Assembly: GCF_000967495.1 (NCBI RefSeq)
Contig: NZ_JXXU01000056.1
Location: 1 to 64,000 of the forward strand
From: Vibrio neptunius
Lineage (GTDB): Bacteria > Pseudomonadota > Gammaproteobacteria > Enterobacterales > Vibrionaceae
DNA: 64,000 nt
Direction of reading: 5' to 3'
Part shown: in pieces, positions 27,466-36,527 of the stretch
Layout: the number at the start of each line of letters is the position of its first letter
Position numbering within the stretch: the first letter of the stretch is position 1
Program-made: the position numbers and the translations under genes
The notes under the pieces: generated by a model
Seen by the model: the letters and a program-made list of their open reading frames with translations, nothing else
What the model was told of the DNA's origin: nothing
The model's database searches: none

Positions 27466-28021
27466 GGCTCTGAGAGTGTTGCCACTACTTACCTATCCAA
27501 TCAGCGAGAATTGCGCAGCCTTCTTGCTGAATCTCAGGTCAGTTTGACAAAATAGTAAGCCTTATCACGTCACTTTAGAGTGATGTTACCTGCTGACGAT
27601 GAACATTTACTATGTCGCTCATCGTCAGCAAACGTTAATCAAATCATACTGTCCGCAGTTTAAGCTCGCCATGCTAGTGCTCAAAGCAATTCACATCATG
27701 CAAATTATGATGAGACAAACGGATTTATGTTGATCACATTAGAATATCTACTCCGACAAAAACGTCAAAATAAAAATACTCCAGTTTTAACAATATTGCC
27801 GTTATTAATAGAGCTTTAATTCTAATCCTGATTGCCATGTAAATATCTTTTTGTCCAACAATTATTTATGAATTAATATTAATCGCCACCTTTCGTTCCA
27901 TATTGAAAAACTTCCTTTTTCCCAATTTAAAAACCCCTTCTAGATTAAATTAGTCTGCTAAATAAATTTCTATTGGAATTATTTCAGGCTTAAACATAGG
28001 GTTTAATAAAAGGAAAAAATA
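27466..28021. other. gene-free region upstream of chitinase
   Basis: 556 AT-rich bases. The proximal 170 bases contain two inverted repeats listed separately; the rest is promoter-type DNA for chiA with no certain operator. No ORF is supportable. Confidence 0.5.
27566..27630. repeat. paired inverted repeats, possible terminator or regulatory RNA
   Basis: A short hairpin ACGTCACT/AGTGATGT centred at 27576 and a perfect 12-base-pair inverted repeat, TGCTGACGATGA at 27591-27602 with TCATCGTCAGCA at 27619-27630, enclosing ACAT/ATGT. No T run follows, so it is not a standard terminator. It may end the SDR transcript or be a protein-binding site. Confidence 0.45.
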
Positions 28022-30577
28022 ATGGATAAAAATAAACATCGTCAGTGTAACAAGATAGGTATAGTGAAACCTTTGTCTGTAGTAATAGCACTCAGCCTAG
28101 GTACAATCAGCGCGAGCGTATTAGCGGCCCCGTCCGCGCCTGCTTTGGACTGGAATATGACCAGTGTTAAGAGCCAGTCTTTTGTTGAGATTAACGGCGA
28201 GGCAGGCCAACAGTCTTACAAAAAAACCGTGGTTAGGCATGATCAGGTTACTTTCCCAGTTGAGTGGGATGTTTGGTACAACAGCGGAACACCCGCGACG
28301 GAATGGCAAGTGCGTTTAAATAATGATGTCATTTTTTCTGAAGCGATCAATGGCCCTACAGATTCTGCGTTCTCAGGCGAGACTCAAGTCCAAATAGATA
28401 AAGCTGGCCAATATGACATGACCGTCAATATATGTGATGCAAGCGGAGACTGTTCAACTTCACCAGTACACAAAATTTCAGTCATCGATACCGATGGTGC
28501 AGGCATGGCGCCACTAGTTATGAATATCGATAGCAATAATCAGTCATTTCCTCCTCAGCCCAATGGTACAGTTGTCGGTAGCTATTTTGTCGAATGGAGC
28601 CAATATGACCGCAAGTTCACCGTTGACAACATCCCAGCCGATAATCTGACACACATCATCTATGGTTTCGTACCGATCTGTGGTCCCAACCAGTCTTTAA
28701 CCGATCCAAACTCGCAACGGGCACTTCAACTCGCCTGCGGTGATTCACAAGACTATGAAGTGGTCGTTCATGACCAGTGGGGGGCGTTGGGCTCTTCCCT
28801 ACCTGGAACTGGGGATTCCTCGATAAAAGGCACATATGGTCAGATGATGGCGCTCAAACAGCGTTATCCGGATTTGAAGATCCTTCCTTCTATCGGTGGT
28901 TGGACACTTTCCGATCCTTTCTTCGGTTTCACCGACAAAAAGAATCGCGACACGTTTGTTGCCTCAGTCAAAGAGTTTCTGCTTACTTGGAAATTCTACG
29001 ACGGCGTTGATATCGACTGGGAGTACCCCGGCGGCACTGGCGCTAACCCAGATCTAGGCGACCCAGATAACGATGGTAAAGCTTACGTTGCTTTAATGAG
29101 AGAGCTTCGCCAAATGCTGGATGAACTATCCGCAGAAACGGGCCGAACATACGAGTTGACTTCGGCCATTGGCGCAGGCTGGGACAAAGTTGAAGACGTC
29201 CACTACCCAGACGCAACGCAGTACATGGATTATCTCTTTGTCATGACTTACGATTTCTACGGCGCATGGGATAACAATCTCGGTCATCAGGCAGCGGTTT
29301 ACTGTGGGTCACACATTTCTGCTGCTCAGTGTGAGGGAACTTTGACGCCTGACGACGGCCCAGAATACACCACGGATAACGGTGTCAAGGAACTGCTTAA
29401 ACAAGGTGTGTCGCCAAGCAAGATCGTTCTCGGCGCCGCTATGTATGGGCGAGGCTGGAGCGGAGTCACTCGTGATAGCATGACCGATCCTACCAATCCA
29501 ATCACAGGTACAGGCAACGGACCGATTGCAGGTAGTTGGGAACCAGGAGTCATTGACTATAAAGATATTGTCAGCGATTACCTTGGTCAATCCGGTGTCG
29601 AAGCATTCTACGATGCCACTGCAAAGGCCCCTTACCTATACAAAGAGTCCACGGGTGAAGTCATCACCTATGACGATGCTCGCTCTGTTGAGGAAAAAGC
29701 GGCCTATGTGCGCACTCAAGGATTTGCGGGCTTGTTCTCATGGGAGATCGATGGAGATAACGGCGACATCCTCAATGCTATGCAAAGTGGACTACTTGCA
29801 GGTGGAGAGCCGGGCAATCAAGCCCCCGTTGCTAATGCGGGTGATGATATCACCGTCGACTCCGCTCATACCGTACAACTTGATGGTTCTGGATCTTACG
29901 ACAACGACGGCAACCTTATTTCCTATCAATGGGAACAGATTGCTGGCAATCGCCTCAACATCAGCGATGCAGACAAAGCGGTTGCTAGCGTTGCCATTCC
30001 CGACACAGGCACGAATGAAACATACAGCTTTAAACTAACGGTCACTGACAATCAAAATGCCACATCCACCGACATGGTTAACGTAAAGGCGCTATTCGGT
30101 AGTGTTCCCGATAACACCCCTCCTACCGCTGACCTTAATGGCCCGATTCAAGCGGAAGCTGGTGACCAAGTTGTGTTAGATGCTTCTGGCAGTTCTGATC
30201 CAGACGGTGACACTCTCACCTATAGCTGGTCTTCCTCAGACGTGGCACTGACTGACAATGGTCAAAGCGCAAGCTTTGTTGCTCCTGAGTTTGCGCAAGA
30301 TACCAATGTTTCAGTCTCGGTGACTGTTTCTGATGGCACAGCTTCAGACACAGCTCGTCTATCAATTCTTGTCAAAGCCAAGGACGATGGGGGTAATCCA
30401 GATCAATACCCTCAATATGTTGAAGGTACTCCATATCAAGCAGGTGACCGCGTCACTAATGCAGGAAGTAACTACGAGTGTAAACCTTTCCCATATTCTG
30501 GTTGGTGCTCGGGCGTGGCTTGGGCCTATGCACCGGGAACTGGGTCAGCTTGGGGTGACGCCTGGACTAAACTCTAA
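28022..30577 (+). CDS. chiA: secreted GH18 chitinase (ChiA type)
   Basis: An 851-residue secreted chitinase of the usual Vibrio ChiA size. A signal peptide ends near VLAA (residue 36). A ChiN immunoglobulin-like domain (about 40-155) precedes the GH18 catalytic barrel (about 180-595), with SIGGWTLSD at 290-298 and the active-site motif DGVDIDWE at 327-334, Glu334 being the catalytic acid. Two PKD/Ig-like domains (about 600-690 and 695-785) and a C-terminal chitin-binding CBM5/12-like domain (about 795-851, with aromatic residues WCSGVAW and WTKL) follow. It degrades chitin to oligomers outside the cell. A perfect terminator follows, so it is monocistronic. Confidence 0.95.
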   Translation: MDKNKHRQCNKIGIVKPLSVVIALSLGTISASVLAAPSAPALDWNMTSVKSQSFVEINGEAGQQSYKKTVVRHDQVTFPVEWDVWYNSGTPATEWQVRLNNDVIFSEAINGPTDSAFSGETQVQIDKAGQYDMTVNICDASGDCSTSPVHKISVIDTDGAGMAPLVMNIDSNNQSFPPQPNGTVVGSYFVEWSQYDRKFTVDNIPADNLTHIIYGFVPICGPNQSLTDPNSQRALQLACGDSQDYEVVVHDQWGALGSSLPGTGDSSIKGTYGQMMALKQRYPDLKILPSIGGWTLSDPFFGFTDKKNRDTFVASVKEFLLTWKFYDGVDIDWEYPGGTGANPDLGDPDNDGKAYVALMRELRQMLDELSAETGRTYELTSAIGAGWDKVEDVHYPDATQYMDYLFVMTYDFYGAWDNNLGHQAAVYCGSHISAAQCEGTLTPDDGPEYTTDNGVKELLKQGVSPSKIVLGAAMYGRGWSGVTRDSMTDPTNPITGTGNGPIAGSWEPGVIDYKDIVSDYLGQSGVEAFYDATAKAPYLYKESTGEVITYDDARSVEEKAAYVRTQGFAGLFSWEIDGDNGDILNAMQSGLLAGGEPGNQAPVANAGDDITVDSAHTVQLDGSGSYDNDGNLISYQWEQIAGNRLNISDADKAVASVAIPDTGTNETYSFKLTVTDNQNATSTDMVNVKALFGSVPDNTPPTADLNGPIQAEAGDQVVLDASGSSDPDGDTLTYSWSSSDVALTDNGQSASFVAPEFAQDTNVSVSVTVSDGTASDTARLSILVKAKDDGGNPDQYPQYVEGTPYQAGDRVTNAGSNYECKPFPYSGWCSGVAWAYAPGTGSAWGDAWTKL

Positions 30578-30586
30578 CCCAGACAG

Positions 30587-30614
30587 CAAACACCCCGCTA
30601 TTGCGGGGTGTTTG
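30587..30614. terminator. bidirectional rho-independent terminator
   Basis: Stem CAAACACCCCGC against GCGGGGTGTTTG with loop TATT, shared by chiA and the convergent ppiC gene. Confidence 0.88.
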
Positions 30615-30615
30615 G

Positions 30616-30894
30616 TTAAGTGCGGTACAGTACCTTAACAACATGCCAGCCAAATTTTGTCTTGACCAAGTGAGGGACCAATGTTTCGCCACTAAAGCAA
30701 ACCTTGTCGAATGCAGGAACCATTTGTCCTCGACGAAACTCTCCCAAATCACCGCCTTTCTTTCCCGAAGGGCAAGTCGAATACTTTTTCGCCAATGTTT
30801 GGAACTTAGCCCCTTTCTTCAGCTGTTTAATAATGTCTTCAGCTTGTTCTTTGTGCTTGACCAAAATGTGTAAAGCCGCTGCGGTATTTGCCAT
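30616..30894 (-). CDS. ppiC: parvulin-type peptidyl-prolyl isomerase PpiC
   Basis: A 92-residue single-domain cytoplasmic parvulin, the same size as E. coli PpiC (93). The family marks AAALHILVKHKEQAEDII at the front, GGDLGEFRRGQMVPAFD in the middle and VKTKFGWHVVKV at the end are all present. It catalyses cis-trans isomerisation of prolyl peptide bonds. It converges on chiA. Confidence 0.95.
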   Translation of the reverse strand: MANTAAALHILVKHKEQAEDIIKQLKKGAKFQTLAKKYSTCPSGKKGGDLGEFRRGQMVPAFDKVCFSGETLVPHLVKTKFGWHVVKVLYRT

Positions 30895-31089
30895 ATGAAA
30901 ATCTCAAAGTGTAGGACATAGCTAGTGGCGCGTATTTTAACGATTTACGACACGATCACCATCCCATTTGCTAAATATCTATACTAATTGCCAAATAATC
31001 TTGCTTAATTGACCTATCTTAATTGAATAGATCTACAGATCAGTTACCATCTCGGTTTATAAAAGTATCAAATTTGAGAAACTCTCGTC

Positions 31090-32025
31090 ATGGCAAAAAC
31101 AATCAGTAAAGCAAATCAGTCTCAAGGCATGTTGATGTTCACACTGACCCATAGTGAACAGCTCTTTGCGATTGGTACATTAAAGGTTCGTGAGATTGTC
31201 CCTTATCAGCCGACAACTCAAATCCCCTATTCGCATCATCATGTCATTGGCACTGTCACTATTCGCGATAAAACTATCCCAGTGATTAATATGCCTGCCG
31301 CTATTGGCTTTAGGCCAATCCAGCCAGAAGAATACGATTCTTGCTATCTAATCGTCACCGATTGTTTAAGAACCGTTGTCGCCTTCATGGTACGTTCGAT
31401 TGAAAAGATAATCGAATGTGACTGGCGCTCTATTGAGCCTTCTCCTCAGTCAGCAGGTAAAAACGTTTTCGTTACAGGCATCACCAGATACGATGAGCAG
31501 ATTATTCAGATGCTAGATGTCGAACTCCTGCTATCAAAAATCTACCCCCAATATGAGTCGACTAAGATTCCAATGCTGACCGATATTGAAAGAGAAAGGC
31601 TCAAGGCACTGAACATTTTACTTGTCGATGATTCCTCGATAGCAAGAAAACAGCTCGCCGATGCGCTCGATAGCATTAATATTGCCTATCAGATCCGAAA
31701 CAATGGCATTGAAGCCCTGGAACTGATGAGAGAAGAAGCGGAACGGGGCCAACCGATTCAGTTACTCGTCAGCGATATTGAAATGCCTGGGTTGGACGGC
31801 TATGAATTAGCGTTTGAAACCCAGAGTGACCAACAGCTCAGTAACGCCTACATTATTCTTCACACGTCACTATCAAGTGAGATATGCGTTGACCGGGCTC
31901 GTCAGGTTGGTGCCCATGAGGCCTTAGAGAAGTTTAATGCGGGTGACTTAGTACAGGCGATGCTTCGTGGCGCAGCTATGCTCGAAGCAGGAACCAAACC
32001 AGAGCGTGTTGAGGTAGCGGTTTAA
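31090..32025 (+). CDS. cheV: CheV-type chemotaxis coupling protein
   Basis: A 311-residue protein with a CheW-like coupling domain (about 12-155) and a receiver domain (about 174-300) whose phospho-acceptor is Asp229 in LLVSDIEMPGLDGYEL; acidic pair Asp180-Asp181 is at the start of the receiver domain. CheV proteins connect chemoreceptors to CheA and are tuned by phosphorylation. No other chemotaxis gene is adjacent, so it is an orphan coupler. A diguanylate cyclase gene follows 155 bases on in the same direction. Confidence 0.9.
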   Translation: MAKTISKANQSQGMLMFTLTHSEQLFAIGTLKVREIVPYQPTTQIPYSHHHVIGTVTIRDKTIPVINMPAAIGFRPIQPEEYDSCYLIVTDCLRTVVAFMVRSIEKIIECDWRSIEPSPQSAGKNVFVTGITRYDEQIIQMLDVELLLSKIYPQYESTKIPMLTDIERERLKALNILLVDDSSIARKQLADALDSINIAYQIRNNGIEALELMREEAERGQPIQLLVSDIEMPGLDGYELAFETQSDQQLSNAYIILHTSLSSEICVDRARQVGAHEALEKFNAGDLVQAMLRGAAMLEAGTKPERVEVAV

Positions 32026-32180
32026 CTGTAACTAGAACCTATGATTTGATGAACTTAGCTAAGCTAAGTTCATCAAATTTATTAAATAAATCAATTTTAT
32101 TGCCATTAACTCAAGCATCTCAGGAGTAAATCCGCTAATCTTAACGTAATCGATAGTTAACGTAGAATTCTTATAATCAG

Positions 32181-33197
32181 ATGACAGAAGACGATTTTAA
32201 AAAATCGACCGCTAACTTAAAGAAAGCTGTCCCACTTATGATGCAAAACCACGTAGCCGCAACGCCAGCCAATTATGCGTTATGGTATACCTATGTGGAA
32301 AATGCCATTCCTCAAATGAACCGTGAGCTTGAGACTATTCTGGAGAATTACGGTATATGTCCACCAGCAGCGGGCGAACAGCTCTATAACAATTATGTCG
32401 CGGCTAGAGCGGAGACCGACATTAGAGATCTGCGAGCAAACATCGAAGTGTTAGTGGGGCAAGTCGCCTCATCAATGACAGACACCCTCGCCGATACGTC
32501 ACACTTTTCCCAAGTCATTGACAAAAGTTTTCAAAACCTTGAAAAAGTAGACGATCAATCCATGTCTATCGACGAGGTGATGAAAGTGATTCGTCAATTG
32601 GTCAACGAATCTAAAGAGATACGACACTCAACCAACTTTCTGAATAATCAGCTTGAGACAGCAACAGAAGAGATTCAACGACTCAAAACACAACTGGCAG
32701 AAGTCCAGCAAGATGCTTTGTTTGACGGGCTCACAAGCCTCTATAATCGTCGCTCATTCGACAATGACCTAGACACCTTGTGTCGATCCGAGCAGAAAAT
32801 TTGTCTGATCCTCGCCGATATTGACCATTTCAAGAATTACAACGACACCTATGGCCATCTGTTTGGCGATGCCGTAATTAAAGGTATCGCAAAACGTCTT
32901 CAGACTAATAGCCGAGACGGTACTCATGCCTACCGCTTTGGTGGTGAAGAATTCGCATTGATTATGCCAAACAAGTCATTGAGAATTGCACGTCAATTTG
33001 CTGAGAGTTTACGCCGTTCAGTAGAAAAACTGTCGATTAAAGACAGACGTTCGGGCAAGCCAGTAGGGAATATTACCGCCTCATTTGGTGTAGCAGAACT
33101 GCAAGCGGGTGAGACGCCTAACTCAATCATTGAGCGCGCCGATAAGCTCCTTTACGAAGCGAAACAATTGGGTCGAAACCGCGTTATGCCGTTGTAA
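32181..33197 (+). CDS. cytoplasmic diguanylate cyclase (GGEEF)
   Basis: A 338-residue soluble protein. The first 165 residues are helical, with no membrane segment, and include a family-specific region (MTEDDFKKSTANLKKAVPLM) seen in many Vibrio and Pseudomonas cyclases; a heptad-like stretch about 140-177 links to the GGDEF domain. The signature is GGEEF at 254-258 and metal-binding DIDHFK is at 213-218. No canonical RxxD inhibitory site precedes GGEEF. V. cholerae has a similar gene (VCA0697), also near secDF genes, from memory. A terminator ends the transcript. Confidence 0.9.
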   Translation: MTEDDFKKSTANLKKAVPLMMQNHVAATPANYALWYTYVENAIPQMNRELETILENYGICPPAAGEQLYNNYVAARAETDIRDLRANIEVLVGQVASSMTDTLADTSHFSQVIDKSFQNLEKVDDQSMSIDEVMKVIRQLVNESKEIRHSTNFLNNQLETATEEIQRLKTQLAEVQQDALFDGLTSLYNRRSFDNDLDTLCRSEQKICLILADIDHFKNYNDTYGHLFGDAVIKGIAKRLQTNSRDGTHAYRFGGEEFALIMPNKSLRIARQFAESLRRSVEKLSIKDRRSGKPVGNITASFGVAELQAGETPNSIIERADKLLYEAKQLGRNRVMPL

Positions 33198-33228
33198 GCG
33201 CATTGCTATACGTTTACCGCCAATAAAT

Positions 33229-33255
33229 AGAGCCCCATAATGAGGGGCTCTTTTA
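33229..33255 (+). terminator. rho-independent terminator
   Basis: Stem AGAGCCCC/GGGGCTCT (33229-33236 with 33244-33251) followed by TTTTA. Confidence 0.85.
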
Positions 33256-33267
33256 GTCTCATACCAT

Positions 33268-34200
33268 TTAGCCGTCTGAGGTTATCGCCTCAATCAGCTC
33301 TTTTTCTACATGCTGCACTTTGTCATTGTCAATTTGACATGTTCCTGCGGCCTTGTGGCCACCGCCTCCGTATTTGAGCATTAACTCTCCTACATTGGTT
33401 TTTGAACTGCGATCAAATATCGATTTGCCGGTGGCGAATACCGTATTTTGCTTCTGGAACCCCCACATTTTATGAATCGAAATATTGCACTGAGGGTACA
33501 AAGCATAAATCATAAAACGATTACCAGCGAAGATGGTTTCCTCTTCGGTGAGGTCCAGAAATACCAAATTGTCGTGCACAGTAGCGCAGCGTTGGATCTG
33601 TTCTTTGAACAAATTTTCATGCTCTTTGTACAGGTCAATCCGTTCTTTGACGTCGGGATGTTCTAGTATTTGGTCGATTGAATGAGAAGTGCAATATTCA
33701 ATCAGGTCCATCATTAAGTTGTAGTTGGAAATTCTGAAATCTCTAAAACGTCCAAGCCCTGTTCGGGCGTCCATCAGGAAGTTAAGTAAATTCCACCCCG
33801 TGGAATCTAACACCTCGTCTCTGGAAAACTGCGCTGAATCGCCTTTATCAACCGCTTCCATCATGCCGAGCCAATCAACAGGGAACGTTTTTTCGCCGCC
33901 ATAATACTCCCATACCACTCTCGCGGCAGAAGGCGCATTGGGATCGATAATATGATTTGGCCTCTCCCCAGAATTTCGAATCATTTCTGATAGGTGGTGG
34001 TCAAACACAAGATGAGCCTGTTTAACATACGGAAGATTGGTAACAATATCGCGCGCCGTAATTTCTATAATACCATCTTGCATATCTTTGGGATGGACAA
34101 ACTTGATGTCATCAATGAGATCAAGTTGCTTAAGAAGCACGGCACATACCAAGCCGTCAAAATCACTTCGTGTCACTAAACGATGTTTCTGTTCCGACAT
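33268..34200 (-). CDS. DHH/DHHA1-family phosphoesterase
   Basis: About 310 residues with the first metal site around TRSDFDGL (start of the DHH fold), the DHH signature FDHHLSE at about 77, and the DHHA1 glycine motif GGGGHKAAGT near the end. Relatives include exopolyphosphatase-like and oligonucleotide- or cyclic-dinucleotide-cleaving enzymes; substrate unassigned. The frame opens at 34233, but ATG 34200 has AAGGA seven bases upstream and gives the family start MSEQKHRLVTRSD. Confidence 0.85.
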   Translation of the reverse strand: MSEQKHRLVTRSDFDGLVCAVLLKQLDLIDDIKFVHPKDMQDGIIEITARDIVTNLPYVKQAHLVFDHHLSEMIRNSGERPNHIIDPNAPSAARVVWEYYGGEKTFPVDWLGMMEAVDKGDSAQFSRDEVLDSTGWNLLNFLMDARTGLGRFRDFRISNYNLMMDLIEYCTSHSIDQILEHPDVKERIDLYKEHENLFKEQIQRCATVHDNLVFLDLTEEETIFAGNRFMIYALYPQCNISIHKMWGFQKQNTVFATGKSIFDRSSKTNVGELMLKYGGGGHKAAGTCQIDNDKVQHVEKELIEAITSDG

Positions 34201-34400
34201 CTTAAAATCCTTATCTTTAACAGCACAATGCACTTCATCACAATCAACCGCACTTATGTTTCACTCCTTTTTATCGATAAGTGCCATTGGTCTATGTTTA
34301 ATTTTAGACAGCTTCGATCTTTTAACAAACTTAAGGCAATGCTTTTTACCTACTCTTCTATACTTCATATGCAATTGATTTAACTAAAGAGAGGACAAGA

Positions 34401-34658
34401 ATGAAGACAACAATCTGGGCTTTGATATCAGCATCTGCCCTACTGCTTGCAGGCTGCGCCAATGAACCTGATGAATATGAGGTAAAAGGCTATACATCGA
34501 TTGCCAATCCAGCATCAGTCTTCTGCGCCAAGCAAGGTGGGAAACTAGAAACCGTGAGCGAAAATGAAAAACGTGTTACCTACTGTGTCCTTTCTTCGGA
34601 CAACCGAATCGAGGAGTGGGAATACTATCGCCAACACCAAAAATCTTCAGATAGCTAA
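34401..34658 (+). CDS. DUF333 lipoprotein
   Basis: An 85-residue envelope lipoprotein: signal with lipobox LLAGC, modified Cys at residue 19, then a DUF333-like domain (NPASVFCAKQGGKLE) with two further cysteines. DUF333 proteins were once called putative haemolysins without functional support. It has a GAGGA ribosome binding site. Function unknown. Confidence 0.85.
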   Translation: MKTTIWALISASALLLAGCANEPDEYEVKGYTSIANPASVFCAKQGGKLETVSENEKRVTYCVLSSDNRIEEWEYYRQHQKSSDS

Positions 34659-34881
34659 TACTCAGACATACCGTGATTAATCACCCCAGCCACTTGAAGC
34701 ATCTACTCGAGTGGTCTCGGGACAATTCAGCCCATAATTCCTTTACCAATCGATTCAATCTGTAACAATATGCAACTAATGAACAGTGTTTTATTTATGA
34801 CATTTCCCTGACAAAACCGTAAAAGTGAGCAATAGAATGTGTCGCACATCACATTTATACCGTTCTACACTGGATGTCATT

Positions 34882-35547
34882 ATGAAGCACAAAACTCCCT
34901 CACTGCACGAGGAACGAGCAACTACCTCCGAATCTATTTCGCTTCAATCCAAAAAAATCATCTATAAATCAGCACTGAATGCGCTCATTATCATAGCAAT
35001 CAGCATTTTGGTTAACTTATCGATTCGCGCTGATTTCAGCTACCTAAACGCCGGACTTGGTGAAGCCTCCATTACGGAGTCATTACAACTGCTGATGCTG
35101 GTGATTTCAGTCTGGGCCTTTTACAGCCTGATGCGAGAGCGAAAAGACATAACTCATGCTGCTGCCTTAATTAGTGGCTTTTTCACTGTATTAGCGATAC
35201 GCGAAATGGATAGCTGGTTTGACATGATTTTCCACGGTGCTTGGGTACTTCCAGCATCAGCTGTCACTGCTGTTGCGTGTATTTATGCTTATCGAGGAGG
35301 TAAGAATACTGTCAACGAAATGGCAACGATTTTAAACGCTCGTGACATGAATTTCTTGATTGGCAGCGTCGTTTTACTGATCGTCTTTTCTCGTCTGTAC
35401 GGCATGGGACATTTCTGGCACTCAGTCATGGGCGAGCACTATATTCGAGAAGTTAAGAACGTGTCCGAGGAAAGTATGGAGCTACTTTGTTACTGCCTCA
35501 TTGCGCTCGCCGCTGTGAAAACTCGCATTAGCATGAGAGTTGGTTAA
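34882..35547 (+). CDS. polytopic inner-membrane protein of unknown function
   Basis: A 221-residue protein with about six membrane segments from residue 30 onwards and a conserved-looking aromatic and histidine-rich stretch (GMGHFWHSVMGEHYIREV) near the end, with FDMIFHGAW earlier. I do not recognise a family. The frame opens at GTG 34825; ATG 34882 (MKHKTPSLHEE) is preferred because the extra 19 residues look non-coding, though neither start has a strong ribosome binding site. It ends 20 bases into the convergent DUF218 gene. Confidence 0.65.
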   Translation: MKHKTPSLHEERATTSESISLQSKKIIYKSALNALIIIAISILVNLSIRADFSYLNAGLGEASITESLQLLMLVISVWAFYSLMRERKDITHAAALISGFFTVLAIREMDSWFDMIFHGAWVLPASAVTAVACIYAYRGGKNTVNEMATILNARDMNFLIGSVVLLIVFSRLYGMGHFWHSVMGEHYIREVKNVSEESMELLCYCLIALAAVKTRISMRVG

Positions 35548-36379
35548 CGCTACAGTTTGGCTGATTTTCTGGATCAAGCTGCCTATTTAGCCACGTCAAC
35601 GTTTGGTGGAAGTACCTCAACCGCGATTCTATTGCGTGACAGTCGAATTCTGAGGTTGTTGTGAGAACAACCTCTTTCATGGACTGTAACTTATCCTGTA
35701 TTTCTACAGGAAGATTTAACACTTCCAGTAATGACAAAGCATGCAGAGCCAACTTTTCGAGTAAACACCTGACATCATCTAACGGCCTGTCAAATGCTCT
35801 GTTCACCACCCCTTCTAAATAAACTCGATACGTTGTCAACTCATCTACCAATAAGAACGCTTGAGCATACAAACCTTGATGCGGATACATAACACTGCAA
35901 TGCTGATCTATGTCTTGGTCAATATGCAGATTTAATCCAGAATTTGCACAATGCTGTGTAAGGGTACGCAACAAGCCCTGTTCATTCATCAGTGACTGGA
36001 TTTCAAAAATACGCTTGAGATGGTAATCATTGGACACGAGTGTCACATCAACACGTTGATCTGCTAAGCCGAGTTGCTTTAACTTCAAAGCGGCATTGTG
36101 GATGTTTTGTACCGTATTCTGTGATTCGCTTTCTAGGATAATATTTGAGTCATGCAACTTCTTCGCTGACGGTAATTGTTTAAAGTAGTCTCTCATTGCC
36201 ATTGCTTCAGACTTGGTTTGACCTGGTGTCACGCCACCACAAAACAACAACACCGTTTCATTCAGATCATAAGAACTGAGTAACTTTGGCAAAGCTTCAA
36301 CACGCGATTTCCCTTCAGCGGTCAGAGCATTGCCAACCAGTCGTTTACCAAGAACAATAATCACATTACGAACGCCCAC
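35528..36379 (-). CDS. DUF218/YdcF-family protein
   Basis: A 283-residue soluble protein whose first 150 residues follow the DUF218 pattern: IIVLGKRLVGNALTAEGKSRVEALPKLL, FCGGVTPGQTKSEAMAM, ESESQNTVQNI, then LVSNDYHLKR. Relatives are SanA, ElyC and YdcF; roles range from envelope maintenance to S-adenosylmethionine binding. There is no signal peptide, so it is YdcF-like rather than SanA-like. Start is GTG 36379 behind GAGAGGTGAG. The last 20 bases overlap the convergent membrane-protein gene. Confidence 0.82.
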   Translation of the reverse strand: MGVRNVIIVLGKRLVGNALTAEGKSRVEALPKLLSSYDLNETVLLFCGGVTPGQTKSEAMAMRDYFKQLPSAKKLHDSNIILESESQNTVQNIHNAALKLKQLGLADQRVDVTLVSNDYHLKRIFEIQSLMNEQGLLRTLTQHCANSGLNLHIDQDIDQHCSVMYPHQGLYAQAFLLVDELTTYRVYLEGVVNRAFDRPLDDVRCLLEKLALHALSLLEVLNLPVEIQDKLQSMKEVVLTTTSEFDCHAIESRLRYFHQTLTWLNRQLDPENQPNCSVNQLSC

Positions 36380-36527
36380 TATTTACTCACCTCTCAATTA
36401 CTCATACTGATTTGCTTAAGTTCTGTACAAATATCACCTTTGCAGATAGCTTTAGCCAGGTTAATGTTTTGTTAACTATATTTAAATAGAGTCTGACTAA
36501 CAGGCCACATCAACAGGAAGTAAGTCT

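Noticed and set aside
27591..27630. Integron attC-like hairpin
   Set aside because: No core-site sequences, no cassette gene and no neighbouring repeats; only a simple inverted repeat is present.
27720..27745. CRP-like site upstream of chiA
   Set aside because: Only one half-site (TCACA) matches and the spacing of the other is wrong.
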